Part shown: positions 12,012 to 13,353 of the stretch, one piece after another
Layout: every line of letters starts with the position of its first letter
How positions within the stretch are numbered: the stretch's first letter is position 1
Source of the DNA: QYQD01 sp040754095
GTDB taxonomy: Bacteria > Desulfobacterota > QYQD01
Reading direction: 5' to 3'
Assembly (NCBI GenBank): GCA_040754095.1
Contig: JBFMFO010000041.1
Location: 1-13,353, forward strand
DNA: 13,353 bases
Translations under genes and position numbers: made by a program
Notes under the pieces: generated by a model
Seen by the model: the letters and a program-made list of their open reading frames with translations, nothing else
Databases searched by the model: none
What the model was told of the DNA's origin: nothing

Positions 12012-12158
12012 ATGGACACAAAGTTTAAGGAAAAGAAAGAGGAAGACATTAAAAAGTATGAAGCTCCTGTGGTTGTAAAATTAAATGGCTATGACGAGGA
12101 CAATAAGAAAATAGAATTGGGATGTTGGGATTGTGGACCTGACGGTGCACATTGTTAA
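12012..12158 (+). CDS. Candidate RiPP precursor peptide 2 (48 residues, C-terminal CxxC...C core)
   Basis: A 48-residue peptide whose start, ATG 12012, has AAGGAG nine bases upstream; the longer frame to 11961 lacks such support. The first part is a strongly charged leader (Lys/Glu), followed by Y16-EA-P19-VVVKL, the same Y-x-x-P-hydrophobic pattern as in the neighbouring peptide, expected to dock on a PqqD-like domain as an added beta strand. All three cysteines lie at the end: GC38-WD-C41-GPDGAH-C48. Such Cys/Asp/Trp-containing tails are typical substrates for radical SAM/SPASM enzymes that form thioether (sacti- or ranthipeptide) or other crosslinks; which one is not predictable here. It is followed by the second radical SAM gene, 73 bases downstream. 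There is no Gly-Gly cleavage site. Confidence 0.72.
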   Translation: MDTKFKEKKEEDIKKYEAPVVVKLNGYDEDNKKIELGCWDCGPDGAHC

Positions 12159-12231
12159 TGCAACCAGCTACTCATTATTAAAAATATTATTTATTAGTAT
12201 CACCGATACTTAAAAATAATTGGTGTGCAGC

Positions 12232-13239
12232 ATGAATTATATCCTTAGAGATATACGGGGAAAGAAGTTTATTGTTAACCTAACGACAAATAAGTATTAC
12301 GAGTTAAAAAATTATACAGCAAAAATATTTTGGGAAAAGTATCAAGAGAATTATTTCGATGGGCAATTGGCTTTACAAAATATAAAGCGACTGTTTCCAT
12401 CCGTCAAAGAGGTCGAGCTAAAAAACAATTTCGAGCAATTTTTAAGTTCCTTCCAAGATAATGAAATTGATCATAATATAAATATATTCAGATTAGAAAA
12501 TAATAAAGACATTCCTGAAAGGGTTTACTTTGAACTAACAGAGGATTGCCCTTTCAAGTGTGTACATTGTTTTTGCCCAAGAGACAGGCACATACCTCAA
12601 CTATCTACAGATAAAATAAAATCCATTTTAGATGAATTACATGAATTAGGTACTATTTATATAACTATGACTGGAGGAGACCCCTTGACCAGAAGGGATT
12701 TCCCGGAATTATATCTTTATGCTAAAAAGAAAGGATTTTTAATTTATCTGTTTACAAATCTATATTTACTTAACAAGCAACATGTTGAGTTATTTTTACA
12801 ATATCCCCCTTTTTTAATAGATGTTACTTTATATGGCAGTTGCAATGAAGTCTATTATGATTACACCAGAATTGAAAATGCGTTTGATAAAGTTATGGCT
12901 AACTTGAAGACATTGAAAAATAATAATATAAATTTCAGACTGAAAACACCATTATCAATAATTAATTATCACGATATTGATAATATTGAAGCGATAGCTG
13001 GTCAATTAAGTAAATATTTCACGATAAGCACTTATATATTTCCTAAGTTGAATGGCAAAAAACATTTAAAAGAACTCAAGTGTAGTATTGACACCGTAAT
13101 TAATTTTGAGAAAAGAAATAAAAATCGCATTGAAAAATTGAAATACAAATATTTAAAGGGGAAAGAACTTCTTGAGAAACATCATGGCTTGAGATGCGAA
13201 CAAGGAATAAATGCTTTTGCAATAAATGGGCTATACTGA
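12232..13239 (+). pseudogene. Second PqqD-like/radical SAM enzyme, truncated in SPASM by an IS
   Basis: A 335-residue frame. Residues 1-75 resemble a PqqD-like leader-binding domain (YILRDIRGKKFIVNLTTNKYYEL, then helices). The radical SAM core follows with C106-PFK-C110-VH-C113 and a GGDP motif (148-151) in place of the usual GGEP, then a normal TIM-barrel part. The SPASM domain begins with C322 (LRCEQGINAFAIN), which lines up with CGAGHMSCYIS of the first enzyme, but the frame ends seven residues later at TGA 13237-13239, so the remaining SPASM cysteines are missing. That TGA is also the first triplet of the following IS3-like element, so truncation by insertion is the best reading. ATG 12232 is chosen on homology; its ribosome site is weak. 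The truncated enzyme is probably unable to bind auxiliary clusters. Confidence 0.8.
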
Positions 13240-13353
13240 TATCTATGGACAGAGTTGCTTGAGTATGGCAGGAATGAAGAGATGAAACAGAACCACAGTT
13301 ACAGTCCAGAACTTAAGGCTGAAGTTATTAAAATGGTAATTGAACAGGGGATG
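13237..13353 (+). mobile_element. Left end of an IS3-family insertion sequence (partial)
   Basis: TGATATCTATGGACAGAG at 13237 resembles the IS3-family left inverted repeat, which begins with TG and often contains TGGACA. The transposase start lies 45 bases inside, a normal distance. The right end and target duplication are beyond the window. Confidence 0.7.
13282..13353 (+). CDS. IS3-family transposase OrfA, N-terminal part
   Basis: From ATG 13282 the frame is open for 24 codons to the window edge. The residues HSYSPELKAEVIKMVIEQGM match the start of the helix-turn-helix OrfA protein of IS3-family elements (S-P-E-[FL]-K-x-E-x-[IV]-K pattern). OrfA binds the IS ends and is normally joined to the DDE catalytic OrfB by programmed frameshifting; that part is outside the window. 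A purine-rich AGGAATGAAGAG precedes the ATG. Confidence 0.78.
   Translation, partial: MKQNHSYSPELKAEVIKMVIEQGM

Noticed and set aside
11742..12158. Lasso peptide precursors, because of the Y-x-x-P leader motif
   Set aside because: The downstream Leu/Gly positions of the lasso leader do not fit, and no asparagine-synthetase-like cyclase or lasso protease is present; radical SAM enzymes flank the peptides instead.

Overview
The window looks like a piece of chromosome from a Gram-negative, probably anaerobic, ubiquinone-lacking bacterium, perhaps Desulfobacterota or Nitrospirota. This is inference from a lipobox protein, a TolB-like propeller protein, a UbiD-UbiX-UbiA trio that fits futalosine-type menaquinone synthesis, and the many small palindromic repeats. 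No rRNA or marker gene fixes the taxon. Base composition changes along the window: the left half (to about 7000) reads as moderately GC-rich housekeeping DNA, and the right half is clearly AT-rich and looks acquired.

Left part (1-3800). A textbook promoter (111-139) drives a soluble PAS-HAMP chemoreceptor and, 19 bases later, a CheW coupling protein. A roughly 390-base gap with several hairpins leads to a hicB-hicA toxin-antitoxin pair (2694-3169), an intrinsic terminator, and a PsiE-family membrane protein (3239-3673). A diverged long inverted repeat (3690-3795) separates psiE from the convergent operon that follows.

Middle (3803-6889, minus strand). A three-gene operon runs UbiD-type decarboxylase, then UbiX-type flavin prenyltransferase, then UbiA-type prenyltransferase. 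UbiX makes the prenylated FMN used by UbiD; UbiA attaches the polyprenyl tail to the aromatic ring. The UbiX reading frame begins with about 50 residues encoded by an array of CCCCCTTT/AAAGGGGG palindromes.

Right part (7000-13353, plus strand). Here lie an interrupted small frame, an orphan lipoprotein, another short fragment, a small three-helix membrane protein and a secreted PD40/TolB-like propeller protein. The last two are bracketed by two directly oriented copies of a roughly 92-nt hairpin element (8085-8177 and 10241-10331) whose stems differ by compensatory changes.

After the second copy comes the most interesting locus, a probable RiPP cluster (10351-13239). It has a radical SAM/SPASM enzyme with a PqqD-like N-terminus, a translationally coupled 49-residue Cys-containing peptide, a second 48-residue peptide with a C-terminal CxxC...C core, and a second PqqD-like/radical SAM enzyme. 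The second enzyme is cut off inside its SPASM domain exactly where an IS3-family element begins; that element runs off the right edge. The cluster therefore looks recently damaged or decaying at this end.
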